From contig JAXBDG010000015.1 of the NCBI GenBank assembly GCA_036320915.1, forward strand, positions 1,542,140 to 1,606,139: DNA of 64,000 bases, in the 5' to 3' direction. The position numbers and the translations under genes were made by a program. Source of the stretch: Linnemannia elongata (taxonomy: Eukaryota > Mortierellomycota > Mortierellomycetes > Mortierellales > Mortierellaceae). Below are positions 1-18,788 of this stretch, piece by piece. How positions within the stretch are numbered: position 1 is the stretch's first letter; each line of letters begins with the position of its first letter. The notes below the pieces were generated by a model that ran no database searches, had not been told where the DNA came from, and saw only the letters and a list, made by a program, of their open reading frames with translations.

Positions 1-111
1 ACCATGAACGCCTGGAAGCAAGAGACCCACATCATGCGCTACTTTATCAAGGACGACGCTCCCCCCAAGCCCCAGGGTTTCTTGGAGAAGTTCTTGGCCG
101 GCAGAGACTAA
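1..111 (+). CDS. 3' end of an unidentified gene (partial)
   Basis: An open frame enters from the left edge (first codon ACC) and stops with TAA at 109-111, giving 36 visible residues. The visible C-terminus is hydrophilic and ends in FLEKFLAGRD. A short AT-rich trailer follows, as expected of a 3' UTR. I cannot identify the family from this piece, and the first ATG in frame (position 4) is probably internal. Real coding sequence is likely because the codons are G/C-ending like those of the other host genes here. Confidence 0.55.
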   Translation, partial: TMNAWKQETHIMRYFIKDDAPPKPQGFLEKFLAGRD

Positions 112-826
112 ACACTTTTACACATCCATTTCAAAATACACTCAACGCAGTACCAACACACCATAATGTTATTCGACGCATGCATTGCTATATTTTGGGA
201 GAACGACCAGACAAATCAATCAAGCAACAAGCATCAAACGACAAACGACAATAAACCATAGAAACCATCTTTTTTTTTTTTTTTGTGCTGAAGAACATTC
301 CAATAACAACAACAACAATAACAACAACGAGTAAGGAATCTAGACTTGGTTGTAATCATATTGGTCTTCTTACTCTTCATTAATGAAGGAAGAGGTATGA
401 GAACAAAGGCCAATCAGATCACGCATAGAATCTTAATTTCTAGGCAGCAGCCATTAGTAGTGAAAATGCCTCCCCATCGCTATGTGTGCCCCACTCTCTC
501 TTATTCCACTATCACGTCCTATCCTTCCTCCTCCTTCTTCCGAGGACAAAACGAAAAACCATAGAGGACATCTGGTAACGCATAAAAGAATGAATGGCCC
601 AACAATAAAAAATAAAAAATAAAAAATAAAAATGAAAGCCAGGGGCAGGGGTGTTTAGAAAATTACATTAAAACCCCCATACCGATCATACTCCTTATCT
701 TAATTCGTTCTCATGCGTTCGACTCCTCACTCGCCCCCTTTCTTCCTTCTCAATCATTTGTTCATTCATTCACTCCTCCACAAAAAAAAAAAAAAACGTC
801 AAACATCATGTCTTCTGTCGTATTGC
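112..826. other. Intergenic, AT-rich
   Basis: Trailer of the first gene followed by low-complexity DNA: an oligo-T run near 270-284, CAA/AAC repeats near 302-330, an AAAAAT-type repeat near 606-632 and an A-run near 782-796. I see no convincing gene. Confidence 0.5.
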
Positions 827-3409
827 ATGGCAATATCTGCAGCTCCGTCAGAAACAACGCTAACAATCCTACAAGCGTTTTGCACGGTGACACGTCAAGG
901 AGCGTCCACACTAACTGCGCCCCAAATAACGATAGCCGCCATCAACATTAGGTCTCGGTTTGACCCACGCTCAAGGCAACAAATCGTCCTCTGGAACGAT
1001 ATCGTCAAAGTATTCAAGCACGCGTGCAACACGCGAATATTTTTGCGCCCTACCTTGCCAACGACAACTTTGAAGAGTACGTTATATACATCTTATAGCC
1101 TTTTTATTCTCAAGCTCACCATGGACCATGAATCAATTGCATCAAAAACTAGCATGCATGATTTGAACACAATATAGTCTGATTCTACTACGAATTGCAA
1201 CGCATCCGGGAGGTGCCTTGGAGGTCGCAATAAGCGATCCGAGAAACACTTTCCCCTCACCTCACTCTCAATTAACGAGGATCATCAAGGAACGTCTCCT
1301 CGACTGCATCCAGCCCCTAACGGGTCACCCATCCCTTCACACTCATCTCACAGCTACGAACAACCGACTGGGGCACCCTCGCAGAGTAAACGGACAGGAC
1401 TCTCATCTCCACATTCCAGCGCCTTCCCTCCTCCTCCTACTCCTCAAGTACTTGCAACGACAGATTTCAGTTACTCGCACCTCGCTTCGAGAACAATGGA
1501 GCCAACAATACTTCCATGATCGGCGTCGCTCAGCACAGGACATTCGTAATCGTAGGAGACAGGCTGTCAACAAACTTCACATCTTCATCCTCCTCCTCTC
1601 CTGCTTCGCCTCGTGTGAGACCACGACGTTCGTTTCCTGCAGCATTATATCGAGGATCGAGTGCATGTGATTTGGACTCGATTATGACGTCTCTCCGTTT
1701 GGCGCACCCACTCTCAACTCGAACAAGCCAAGAACACCTCCAAACTTTGTTCAACATGGCAACTCCCCCTGGTCAGGAGCTAACAAGAGACACTAAAGCA
1801 GACATCGACTCCTTCATTCAGACGACAAGGATTTTGTATTGGCATGAGGCTCCCTTGCCGCAACTGTTCATTGTTCTGCCAACGACGAACTATACTGCCG
1901 ACAGGTTACAGGTTGCACCTGGTCCTGGGAAAATTTCAATTCTTTTGGATCTGTGAGTTCCCCGACCACTGTGACAACAGTCTGCTTGCAAAAACGAGGG
2001 GTTTCAAGGATGACTTCCGCACCTTTATCGTCATGACAGCTTGGAACTAGTGCGACCGCAAGCGCTCTTTGAAAAGTATGGGGATTATCTGTTGCAGACC
2101 GTGCTGATGGTCAAGTATGGGAGACTGAAGACAGGAAGCCTCAAAACCCCATATCTCAGTTTTCAATCCCAAACCGGACTGGATCACGTCCCGGGAATCC
2201 AAATACTGCAGACAGGTCTGCCTCGACAGAACGTAGAAATTCACCTGACTTAGATGATCCGCCACCTACAGAGCCTCAGATCCACGACAAATGACACTCA
2301 CAACACCGCCCATGATGTGGATTCTACTTCACCATTGCCAAGGAAACCATTCGTCCCTCTTCAATACAGCGATCTCACTCAACTTCAGTCATACTCAAAC
2401 ACTCTTTGGCAGCTCCTAAACATCCTTGAGTTTTAGCAACGCCAACCATCTCTTGACACAGGATTGGACCCGGAAACCCACACGTCCCTCCCGCCTCCGC
2501 CGCATCTGCCTGGCAGTTTGTATAAACGTCAAAGGTATTGTCCCGGTCCGACAAGGCATCTTGAACATTATCTCCAATTTGCCTCTTCTCCAAAACCTCA
2601 AATCGTCTGGGACGACCTGAAAGAAGCCATTGGCGAAGATCACCTTCTCAACACACTTTGAATCGAGGCGATGTTAACCCTGCAAAATCCACCAACGTCT
2701 GCTTTGTCATGTCGGTCAGGTCAACGTCATTCGTGATTAAAAACGGTCTTCTTGTCGGGTATGCCTGACGGCCACCAGCCTCCCTTCGTTGACGCAACAG
2801 GCCCTGATGCGGTCGAGACAACTGAACGGTGGCCGGTTGACAGTCAACAGTATGGCGATTTGGGGACTGACCTCGCCCTACATCAAGATGTACCTTGCTA
2901 AGAATCCAGGTCTCGCGTCGCTGGATCTCCAGTGCCCACTTGAGGATTTTGAAAAGGCTGAGCAGTTTCTTATCCAGACGTTCCTCTATCCTGCTTCTGG
3001 TTGCGGCAACAATGGCGGTTACCTGCTGCAGGAGTTTACATTGAGGGACACTCGTGGCAGGAACGACATCAGTGCGCGGTACATTCTTCCCGCCTACTCG
3101 CCCTCGCAGCTTATGGAGAGGTCCTCCGTCAAAATGCTGGTGAACATGGTCCTGGTGGAAAAGACGGACCCCGGCTACCATTCCATTTTTTGGGCACATG
3201 GGCACGCAGTCAAGTCCTTGATCCTGACTCAAGACACCGCGTCAACCATCCTCCCCATTCATTATAAAGCAACCGCCAACTTGACCCCACTCGCACAACA
3301 CAGCAGAGCAACTACAGCTCACGAATCTAGTCTTATCGCTGAAGGGTCCCAACATCGCCAGCACGTTTCATCTCCACAACATCATTCAATGGTCCAAAGG
3401 CACATTTAA
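827..3409 (+). pseudogene. Decayed gene for a Ser/Pro-rich protein
   Basis: Coding-like sequence continues for about 2.5 kb on the plus strand but jumps between all three frames and is broken by stops. A first block begins at ATG 827 and contains RFDPRSRQQIVLWNDI followed by KVFKHA. The sense then shifts frame (NDNFEEYV near 1062). A Ser/Pro-rich stretch follows (about 1200-1540), and a last longer block (about 2789-3409) has balanced composition with segments such as LEDFEKAEQFLIQTFLYPASGCGNNGGYLL split over frames. No combination of short introns repairs all the breaks. From memory only, the FDPxSRxxIVLWxDI pattern recurs in large Mortierellales protein families. The alternative is a multi-intron gene that I failed to splice. 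Confidence 0.4.
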
Positions 3410-6400
3410 CCAGATGGTACTCTGTGGAGATATCCCTCTTAGGTCGCACTTTGAGACCGAGACATTGTTGAATCTCTTGCCGGCGTTTTTTTGGAGAGTA
3501 GGTTGTATTGTTGCGAGAGAGCCGAAGGATAGAGACGTGGACGCAAGAGTGGGAGAATTTGGTGCGGAGGTTGCTCCTGGAGGGGGTGGTCTTGACTTTG
3601 GCGGAGGATGGGTGTGATCTGTGTCGTCAGGATGTCCATCGCCGAGCATCTATAGATTGTTTCCACTGGCGTTTTCTAATTTTAAATAAAGGAAGGCGTA
3701 CGTATAATTTCCAGCGATTGAATAGAAATCCTTTGCGAAAACGCGTTCTGGAATGCAAACCCTGGTTGTTGTTTCGTTTCAGGCACGTTGTTTTGACCAT
3801 TGGCAATGATCAGCAATTCAAAATGTCTTACATTGCCACCAATTTTTAGTTGCCACTTTGCCTCTTCCATAACATGGTCTGAGGAAGTATACGTTCATGT
3901 TCTGAAATAAAACATGAAAGCCTGTTATGGCAGGGAGGGAGGACATGAGCATAAAAGCAACAATGCCTCTCCAAGACAAAAAGGGTGGAAAACATAAAAG
4001 GGGGAAAGTCGATTAAGTATTTGCAGTCTCTCGGCTAACTTTTTGCTCGACAAAACATTGTCGGATCCAAAATTAAAGCAACATGGTTCCCACACCTTGA
4101 TTACTTCTACACACACTCTCCCGGCTTATCCGTTACTGGATGCCTTCTTTTTTAGTTCAAGATGAACAGTTTAATGAAGAGCACAAGGAGGATAAAAAGA
4201 GAGATGGGTAAGGTTCTATGTCATGGGTGAATGAAAAACGGAACAGTTAGAAGGAGACATCCGCCCAATGTTCTCTATCCTATTCTCTCTGCCTTTTCAC
4301 GTTTTCAACTGCAACAAAAACCACACATAATGCAGAGAGAGACCAAGTAGGTAAGCATATTGTCTTCTTTTTGCTATTCATTTTTATTAGAATTCTGCGA
4401 TGGCGGCTGAAAGATCAAATCTCTGGTTCACCCTCGGATGGATTGCGAGAGCCTCGAGAGGAGGGTAAAGTGAAATAAATACCTCCGACAGGTTTTTTGT
4501 TGTTGTTATAGCTGCCGGTGCATGAGAGCCCTGTGTTTGTTGCCAAATGTATGGCTAAAGGCAATCGAACAATGTAAGTGTGTAGATCGACAGGAGCGAA
4601 AACGACGTCGGAAACGGAGATGGTGCGTTCAGCGCCCTTCTTGATGTTGCGAGAGAGATAGAGAGACAAAGGGCAACGCCTTTGTTTTGTCAATGAAGTA
4701 CAACCGAGGGGTATGCTGTTCAAAGCGACAGAAACGGTCAATATCCATTACAACCACAAACCTACGGCCCGACATAAGAGAAAAGAAAGAAAAGGAGGGA
4801 ATGCAAAAAAAGGCAATTGGACCCTAAACCTTGTCACCGTTACTGCACTATACTGCAGTTCCTTTCCTTCTTGTACAGTACATGTATTTTGCTTAGACCG
4901 TTACATGGCACTTGTGAAAGACAAAGTTAATAAATAACATCACCCATCCAAAATGAATGTGGGCCGTTTCACTTTCAATTGCCCCTCCTTCCCTACCACT
5001 CCCCCCCCCCCCCTGCGCTTCTGTTGCAGCTCATTTTCCCAGCGACGTTCATTCACGTCGTTCATTTTTTTTTTTTTTCCTTTGTACTTTTGTATTTTCC
5101 TTTTCCTCTCCCTTTATACTTCTTGACTTGCTTCCTCTTCTTTTTCTCCTCCTTTTTTTCGTCACCTTCCTTTCCACCTTCACCTTCACCCTTCACCTTC
5201 CATTCTTCATACACCATAGTTGTCCCACCAATAACCAAACTGGTTTCATTGTACTCCTACCTGCACTCACACTCGCACACTCTCCATTCACTCAACGACA
5301 TCCAACATCCAGGTACACATCTTCACTCCTCAATCAACTCACAACGACAGGAAACTCATCAGCACCATATTGCACTCATCCTTCCCTCCTTTGCAAGAAC
5401 ATGTCAACTCCATGAGTCGTTTCTCATCCTCCAACTTCTTCAACGAGTACAACAATAACACAAAACACTCCAGACGAGTCGAGGCGAAAGAGTGCGACGC
5501 GCATATTCATGTAGATAATTAGTCTGAACCCAATCCCCAGCATACAGCAAACCCTCACTACTCGCCAATGGCTATCACATCTCTCAACCCGGACCGACCA
5601 CATCCCCTTCCTTAATCAACCCCTCCCTCCCTCCCTCTTCACATAACAACCATTATTTTCAATTACTATCATTACTGCCTTTCCGCCTGTCCCGTACAGG
5701 GAACGACTTGAAGGGACATTCACCAGCAACGAATAGAGGGTGGACAGCACAAAAAGGCGATCTTGAACGATTTAAAAGAGTTCGCTATCCTGCCCAAACC
5801 TGCATGAAAAAGGAGCGAGTTGATGCCCATTGGCAGGCTTGATACATATATGCATACAACATCACTTTTCGGCATAGACCCATTCCTCCATCCTGAATAG
5901 ACGAAGAAAAAAAATGGTGACAACAGCCAACAAATGACAACACTGTTGCCCTTCTCTCACTTTATGCCAGGGGTCGGGTAGGGGGGGGGATGTCAGGGGC
6001 TAGCAAGAAGGGATTAGAAGAAGGAGAAAAGGATCATAGAATTATCCATCCCTTCCTGTCTGTACTTCTGTCGCCTGTTCACTTACTATGAACGAATCAC
6101 ACCAACAGACAGAGCACTCACTTAAAACCCGTCTCTCGTTATTTCCTTCAGAGGAGATAAGCGAGAGCAACTCACCCATGCTCATCGTTTATCCATCCGT
6201 CGTTTCTTTTTTTATTCCAACGGATATCCATCTAATCCTCCTATTCAGCTCTTTCATTACGAGACCAAACAAAACACTTGAGTGAGCCTTCCCACTAATC
6301 CTCCGCCCTCTCCTTGTTTTTCTTTTTTACCCCCTTTCACTTGTGTTACATAACCTATAGACTTTCTTTCGCATAAGGCCGCCGCTTACCGCCTGTTCAT

Positions 6401-6544
6401 ACTAACAACCCTCCTGTCTGTCTTGCATCCGTTGATCCGTGACGAGCGTGAGCGAAAAACACAACCCAAAGAGAGTGTGAGTCGAGTCGAGTGTGAGTGA
6501 GAGAGAGAGAGTGAGAGAAAAAGAAAGACACAACCAAGAGAAAT
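3410..6544. other. Intergenic, pyrimidine-rich tracts
   Basis: No gene recognised. It holds a long CT-rich tract (about 4985-5200) with a C-run near 5002-5013 and a T-run near 5066-5078, a CCCT-type repeat near 5620, a G-run near 5981-5990 and an AG-rich leader just before 6545. The last part (about 6290-6544) is probably the promoter and 5' UTR of the arrestin-like gene. Confidence 0.5.
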
Positions 6545-9500
6545 ATGAGTGGTGCTAACCCGAACAACGACAAGGACGGTCGCCACTCGGTGGCGCTCAT
6601 CAAGGAGAAAAAGGTCTCGAGCCAACATCGGTCCCAGGACGCCGTCCTCCTTACCCCACACGATGCTGTCCCCCAAAAACCCTCCGCCCGCAACACGCCT
6701 ATGATCTCGTTTCAACCCCATCATACCGAAATCTCCACCGACAGGCCGTCGGTTTCTGGTCGACTCTACCTTCATATCCCAAAGATTCCCGGCAAAAAGT
6801 TTCGTTTTGTCTCCTTGACCCTACAGCTCCGACTCAAGGAGGCCATGGCCTGGACCAGGCAAGATCTAGTCTCCTTTGAGATCGAAAAGCAGAACTGGTC
6901 CCAGACCGTCTGGGAGCGCAAGATTAACCTGCCATACCAAGATCGACAGGTTGAGGAAAGCGATGAGCCCTACGTCGCTGTTGTCAAGGAGCCCTCTTCC
7001 AAGACCTCTCAAGGAAGGATCGAGATTGCAGCGGATGAATGGCGCTGGGAGTGGCTCATGCCGGTGACAGAGAAGGAGGTCAGGCCTGAGAGTTTCGAGG
7101 GCTCAATGGGCAATGTCTGGTATGAGCTCGAGGCAAAGTGTCTCTTTCGATGGGATGATGTCGACATGGACGGGAACGTTGTGCCATCTACCCATTGCAC
7201 CTACGAGACCTCCTCTGAATCGTTGGCCGGTCATGGTTCAGAACGCGGCCCAGCAGCCGCTCTTCTCAAAGCCGTCGAAGGTAAAAGAGCGACGCTGGTT
7301 GTCCTGTTATATTACCCACATACGCAACATGTATGCTGACCTGTCGTCTTTATATTGTGTCCCATATAGTCTCGTCGGCGAAGTCAAAGTCGTTGGCGCA
7401 TGTGTTTGGAAAGTTGCGCGTCGGTAGCAAGAGCAAAAAGATTCAAACTACAGGTGATTTCTCGCCTGCTGACCAGCACGACCAATACATCAAGGAGAGT
7501 CTGCGGGCGAGAAAGAACAGCATGCCACAAGAAGGAAGCGGAGTCAATGGTGGTCATGCAGGGACAGGAGGAGCTCTCAGGGAGGGACTTCTTTCAGCGT
7601 GCTCTAGGGCACACAGCACCCCCCATCTCAGCCCCCTCGGATCGGACTCTCATGCACATGCAGCACCCGAATACCCGCCCTTCTTAATCCGCAAGGTCCT
7701 CAAGCTGTACTTTATCAAACCCCCACCCAACACCTCATCCAGCCCAGCCTTCTTCCTCCCTCCTCCTTCCATGGCCCTCCCCACCCTTCCAGGCACACGT
7801 CGCCTGAAGGCCATTATACCCGGTGCCCGCATTCAAGTGCAGATCCAAATCCCATCCCTGATCCCCATCCGTGGATATGCACAGACATCTCAACTGGTAC
7901 CAGACAAGAAGGGCGGTCTCGTCCTCAGCAAGCACGCTTCCCAAAACCAACAACACAACCACTACCGCCACAACAACAGCCACCATGCACTGGAGATCGA
8001 CTCGGGATACTTGGACAACTTTCAAGCGGCATTGACGGTGCGAAAGGTGACGCAGAAGGAGATCAACAACAACAATCATCTAAAGAAGCGGTACCACAGC
8101 GCCTCTTCTGGAATTAATTCTGCTTCGGTCTTTGCCACCTCAGGAGACTCTCACAACAACAACAATGGCGGCACTGGTGCAGTACGGAAAAGACTGCATA
8201 GCTCCAACATTTCTAGCTCTGACCTCCATGGTAAATACGCAGCTAGTGGCAAAGAAGACGACGGCGCAGGTGCTCTGGCTGGTACTACTGTCCCAGCAGA
8301 GCGACCTTGGAGAAAAGAGATTCTGGTGCGGAAGGTGAAGTGCGAGTTTTGGCAAAAGGAAAGCTGCCGGTTCCCCTCCAGCAGCTCAGACTCACCTTCG
8401 AGATCCATCAAGTACGCCATGGGGCCAGCATTCACCTATTCGGAAAAAGAACAAGTTCGGGAACGACAGAGAGAGCGGTCGCACTCGCTCACACAACAGA
8501 CCAACTCTCAGCTGTCTTCAGCACCGCGTTCACTCACTCAGCAGACATCTGCCGTCTCTTGGGATACCAGTGTCACCGAGGCAGCTTCCAATCCTGGCAT
8601 TGGCGAGAATCCGAGAAAGCCTGTCCGCAAAAACTCCGGCTCAGCGATGCCTATGTCTCCGACCCTCAAGACAACCAGCCTTCCTTCTCAGTCCAACCTT
8701 TCGGCACCATCGTCTCCTCTCCAAGCTCCCACCATGACACAATCCTTTGAGCGCAAGGGCTCTAACGCTTCACAGTATTCCTCCATGGTCTCGTCGCAGC
8801 CTCGGACATCGTTCTCTTCTTTGCACGTATCGCGTCCTCATTTAACCCAGGGTCATCACTCATCTCAGGGTTCAGAACCTTTTATGTTGTTGATCCCTGT
8901 CCCATTGGACTCTCCCAAACTCCGGCAGACTTTTGCCTGGCCTTCAGTTGAGACCCCTGCACCGACGACAAACAAGGGCTATGAGCCTGCCCCAATGCCC
9001 ATGCCACGGAGTATGCCCGAGGTTTCCCCGGCAATGTACAACATGGCCATGGCCAACACTGAAGCGAGCCCTGTTGCAGGCGCTGGTAGTCCACCTGGTG
9101 TCACCGATTCACCCAGGTCATCGGAATCAGGACTCATTGGCGACGATGTGGTAGCAAGTGGTTGTCGTCAGCAGCATCATGGGAATAGTCGTTCACACCA
9201 ACATCAGTCACCAGCTGCCAAAGCCAACGCCACACGGTCACGTATCGAGGTCAAACACTACCTAAGTTTCCGTCTCTCGATCGACATGCTGGAATACGAG
9301 GGCGAGCTGGACCAGGACGAGGATCTGGATCTGGAAGCATTGGAGGAGCAGCAGTTGCAGCAAATCAGGAATCGACAGGAACTTTCGGCTTACCGCCCTA
9401 ATGCGACAGGCAACAACTCCACGGTTCTCTATGGATCGGGCACCGCTCTTTCCACAGTACTCGCATCTGGTGCGTCTCCGTCCACGTCTTCAATGACAGC

Positions 9501-10689
9501 TTCGTCATCATTTTCGCCTCTGCCAAATTCCGTCAACCAAGTACAGGAAGGACCTAGACAGAGCAGCGGCACTCTGAGCAGGGCGACCATGAAGAACACG
9601 ACAACTGTTGCCTCCGGCGCTTCCTCAGTGATCTCGAATCACACTGGTAATGCTCTTTCCACCACCACTACAGCGACAACGACTAGTGGGATGATGACTA
9701 TCCGGCCTGCATTGACATTCCTGAACTCCACAGCAGGCCTGTTGGATATGGGATCCGAGGCGGACAACAGCCAGCAAGGCGGCTGTCACCAAGGTCAAGG
9801 AGGCAGCCATCGGCGAAACAGTGATAGCAGCGGTCTTCCCCTCAATAGCGCCGCTGACACCCTATCCTTTCCTCAGCCCCCATTTGCGAATTACGATCCC
9901 CAACGGAGACGTGGGTCGAATGCCTCCCAGGGCACGGCCAAGAGCACTAGCACAACAGACAGTGGCCACCATCATCATCCTTCACATGCCATCAGCCTGG
10001 TTGCAGGCGCCTTTGGTGCTCTAAGAAAGAAGATGTCGAGCTCTGCGTTGAACCCTATTGTCAGCGTTGTAACCCCTGCAACGCCGACACCTGTTCCGGC
10101 CCTCCCACAGTCGCTCTCGGCCAACGCCAATACGTCCCTGTCGCCTCAGCAGCACTGCACTCAACACCACCATCATCAACAGCAACGCTCCCATCGAACC
10201 GTGCCTACGATACACAAGCTGAAGGATTTCGTGATTCGCGTCCCTATTACGGTGGTCATTCAAGTTGAAGATTTGGCTCGCGTTGGAACAGCGAGGATCG
10301 ATGGCGGAGATTCAGTCACCCAGACTACAGGAGCTTCGGCAACTGTGACTGAGACCCTGGATGGCAGCCACGAGTCAGAGGTCGAGACCATCTTGACGGC
10401 AGATCTAAGGAGCGAAGATGGAGACCGATCGGTCAGCTCCGGTAGCAACAATGGCCACAACGGCTTGGGCAGGTCGTCGTCGTTCGTTGTTGAGGGGCAA
10501 GAGCCACCGTACCTGGCATTGCAAGAGCACCAGCGGTTGGTGGAGGGCAAGGGGGGTAAAGGACGCAAGATGTCGATAGGCAATAGTATGGAAATCCGGA
10601 GTATCCACGGTCAGATTGAGGGCGACGATGTTGATGAGGATGGGGATGCAGAGTATGTCGAGGGCCAGTTCATTGCCGACCAGGAGTAG
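6545..10689 (+). CDS. Large arrestin-like protein (alpha-arrestin family adaptor)
   Basis: Two exons, 6545-7280 and 7370-10689, join in phase to give about 1351 residues. The intron has GTAAAA at its 5' end and ATAG at its 3' end. The N-terminal half has an arrestin-N-like beta-sandwich pattern (GRLYLHIP, then KFRFVSLTLQLRLKE, then ERKINLPYQD and WEWLMPV). Far downstream are arrestin-C-like strands (RSRIEVKHYLSFRLSID near residue 900 and KDFVIRVPITVVIQVED near residue 1200). Between them lie long Ser/Gln/His-rich linkers. Fungal alpha-arrestins recruit Rsp5-type ubiquitin ligase to membrane cargo; I see no clear PPxY motif, so that role is inferred. The acidic C-terminus follows the last arrestin strands. 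The insertions make it much longer than a typical arrestin. ATG 6545 follows an AG-rich leader and is the first in-frame start. Confidence 0.75.
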
Positions 10690-11261
10690 GATCGAGTTTT
10701 TTACGCAACACAACTTGAACACACATATTATTTAGCAGAACAAACACACAGCATAGGCATAAATGAGCGAGCAATTACAATATAGTCGCTTAATTATTCG
10801 GATGTTGATAATCATCGCTACAGCTGCATACTGAGCACATCTTTTTTGTGGAGTAGGTAATGTACTGTGCAACACCACTACCAACACAATGCGGAGAAAA
10901 GAAGAAAAGTGCAGGTTTGCCCGCACATACGACTCCACTTTCTGTGATGACCCTCCCCTGAAAGTTCCGTCCCTTCGGAAAATGATCGAATCAGCGCCCG
11001 CCCTTTTTGTGCGTCTACCACCCTGCACACACAAGATCCCATAAAAATGATAAAAAAGAACGAACCTTGGACAGCTTCATTTCTCTCTTTCTCTCATTCT
11101 CACGTTCAATCAACAAACACCCCATACATTACTCCCATTAAACCTCGCGCTCATCCAACCAGCGCAGAACGACAACCAATAACAACAACAACAACAACAA
11201 CAACACAACAATAACAACAACAATAACAACACAACAACAATAACCACTGAAACAAAAAAGA
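10690..11261. other. Intergenic between arrestin-like gene and ureidoglycolate lyase
   Basis: It contains the trailer of the upstream gene and the leader of the next one, including a CAA/ATAACAA microsatellite at about 11180-11242 directly before the ATG. No gene seen. Confidence 0.5.
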
Positions 11262-12125
11262 ATGAGTCCTATTATCGCAGACGAGGTTACCCAGGCGTTA
11301 CAGACCGTCCAGCCAGTGCCTATCACAAACGAGAACTTTGCGCGCTGGGGCCAGGTCGTCCGTCTCCCCGACGCAGATCCCAATGCTATTCAAGTCAATC
11401 AAGGTATTTTTTCCGATCCTGATATTTGTAAATGCCGTGTCATGGTTTTTGGAGAAGATAGAAGACATTGCTGAGCATAAGCAGTTGTACAAGGCTGTCC
11501 ATTTGAAAAATGAATATCCTCTTACATGCGATCCGTAAATGAGGAACGAGGAACGAGATTCATCACCATTCGGGTCGGCAGCAAACGAAAGCTAACTCTT
11601 GTGCTTTTATCTATCCAAATGACCAATTGGCAAATAGGCACGGCACAAAAGTTTTCGCATTTAGCAGAGTTCATCAACCTCCGTCCTTCCTCAACAGACA
11701 GCGCAAATCCCAACCCAACACTGGCCCCCGCCACCGCTAACATTGCCATCTTCAAATGTTACAAGCCCGTCGCCACTCCAACCTTTGGCATCAAGCTTCT
11801 CGAGCGCCATTCTTACTCGTCCCAGATGTTCATGCCCATGGGTGGCGACGGCAACGGATCATTTATCGTCGTGACGGCCGAAAACGGCCCTGATGACAAG
11901 CCAGTTTTGTCGACATTGCAAGCTTTCCGGTGCAACAATACGCTGGGGATCAACTACAAGCCCAATGTGTGGCACCATCCTATGATTGTGATTGAAAAGC
12001 CTGTGCAGTTTATGACGATTACGCATGAGAATGGCGTTGCTCTGGAGGACTGCGAGGAGTATTGGTTTACAAAGGAGAGTGGGTCTGAGGGCGGCGTTGC
12101 TGCCTTGATCCAGTTGACTCTGTAA
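11262..12125 (+). CDS. DAL3: Ureidoglycolate lyase (allantoin catabolism)
   Basis: Exons 11262-11403 and 11638-12125 join in phase across a 234 bp intron (GTATTT...AATAG) to give 209 residues, the usual length for the family. The enzyme cleaves ureidoglycolate to glyoxylate and urea, the last lyase step of allantoin use as a nitrogen source. Family signatures are visible: FARWGQVV near the N-terminus, LERHSYSSQMFMPMGG in the middle (family pattern LERHxxSSQxFxPL) and the metal/substrate motif YKPNVWHHPM near residue 156. The end is intact. No other allantoin pathway gene is in the window, so there is no cluster. The symbol follows the yeast gene. Confidence 0.92.

Positions 12126-18788
<6,663 letters not shown>

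Noticed and set aside
2648..3232. 194 aa minus-strand frame opposite the decayed gene
   Set aside because: It is antisense to better protein-like plus-strand blocks and has no recognisable motifs.
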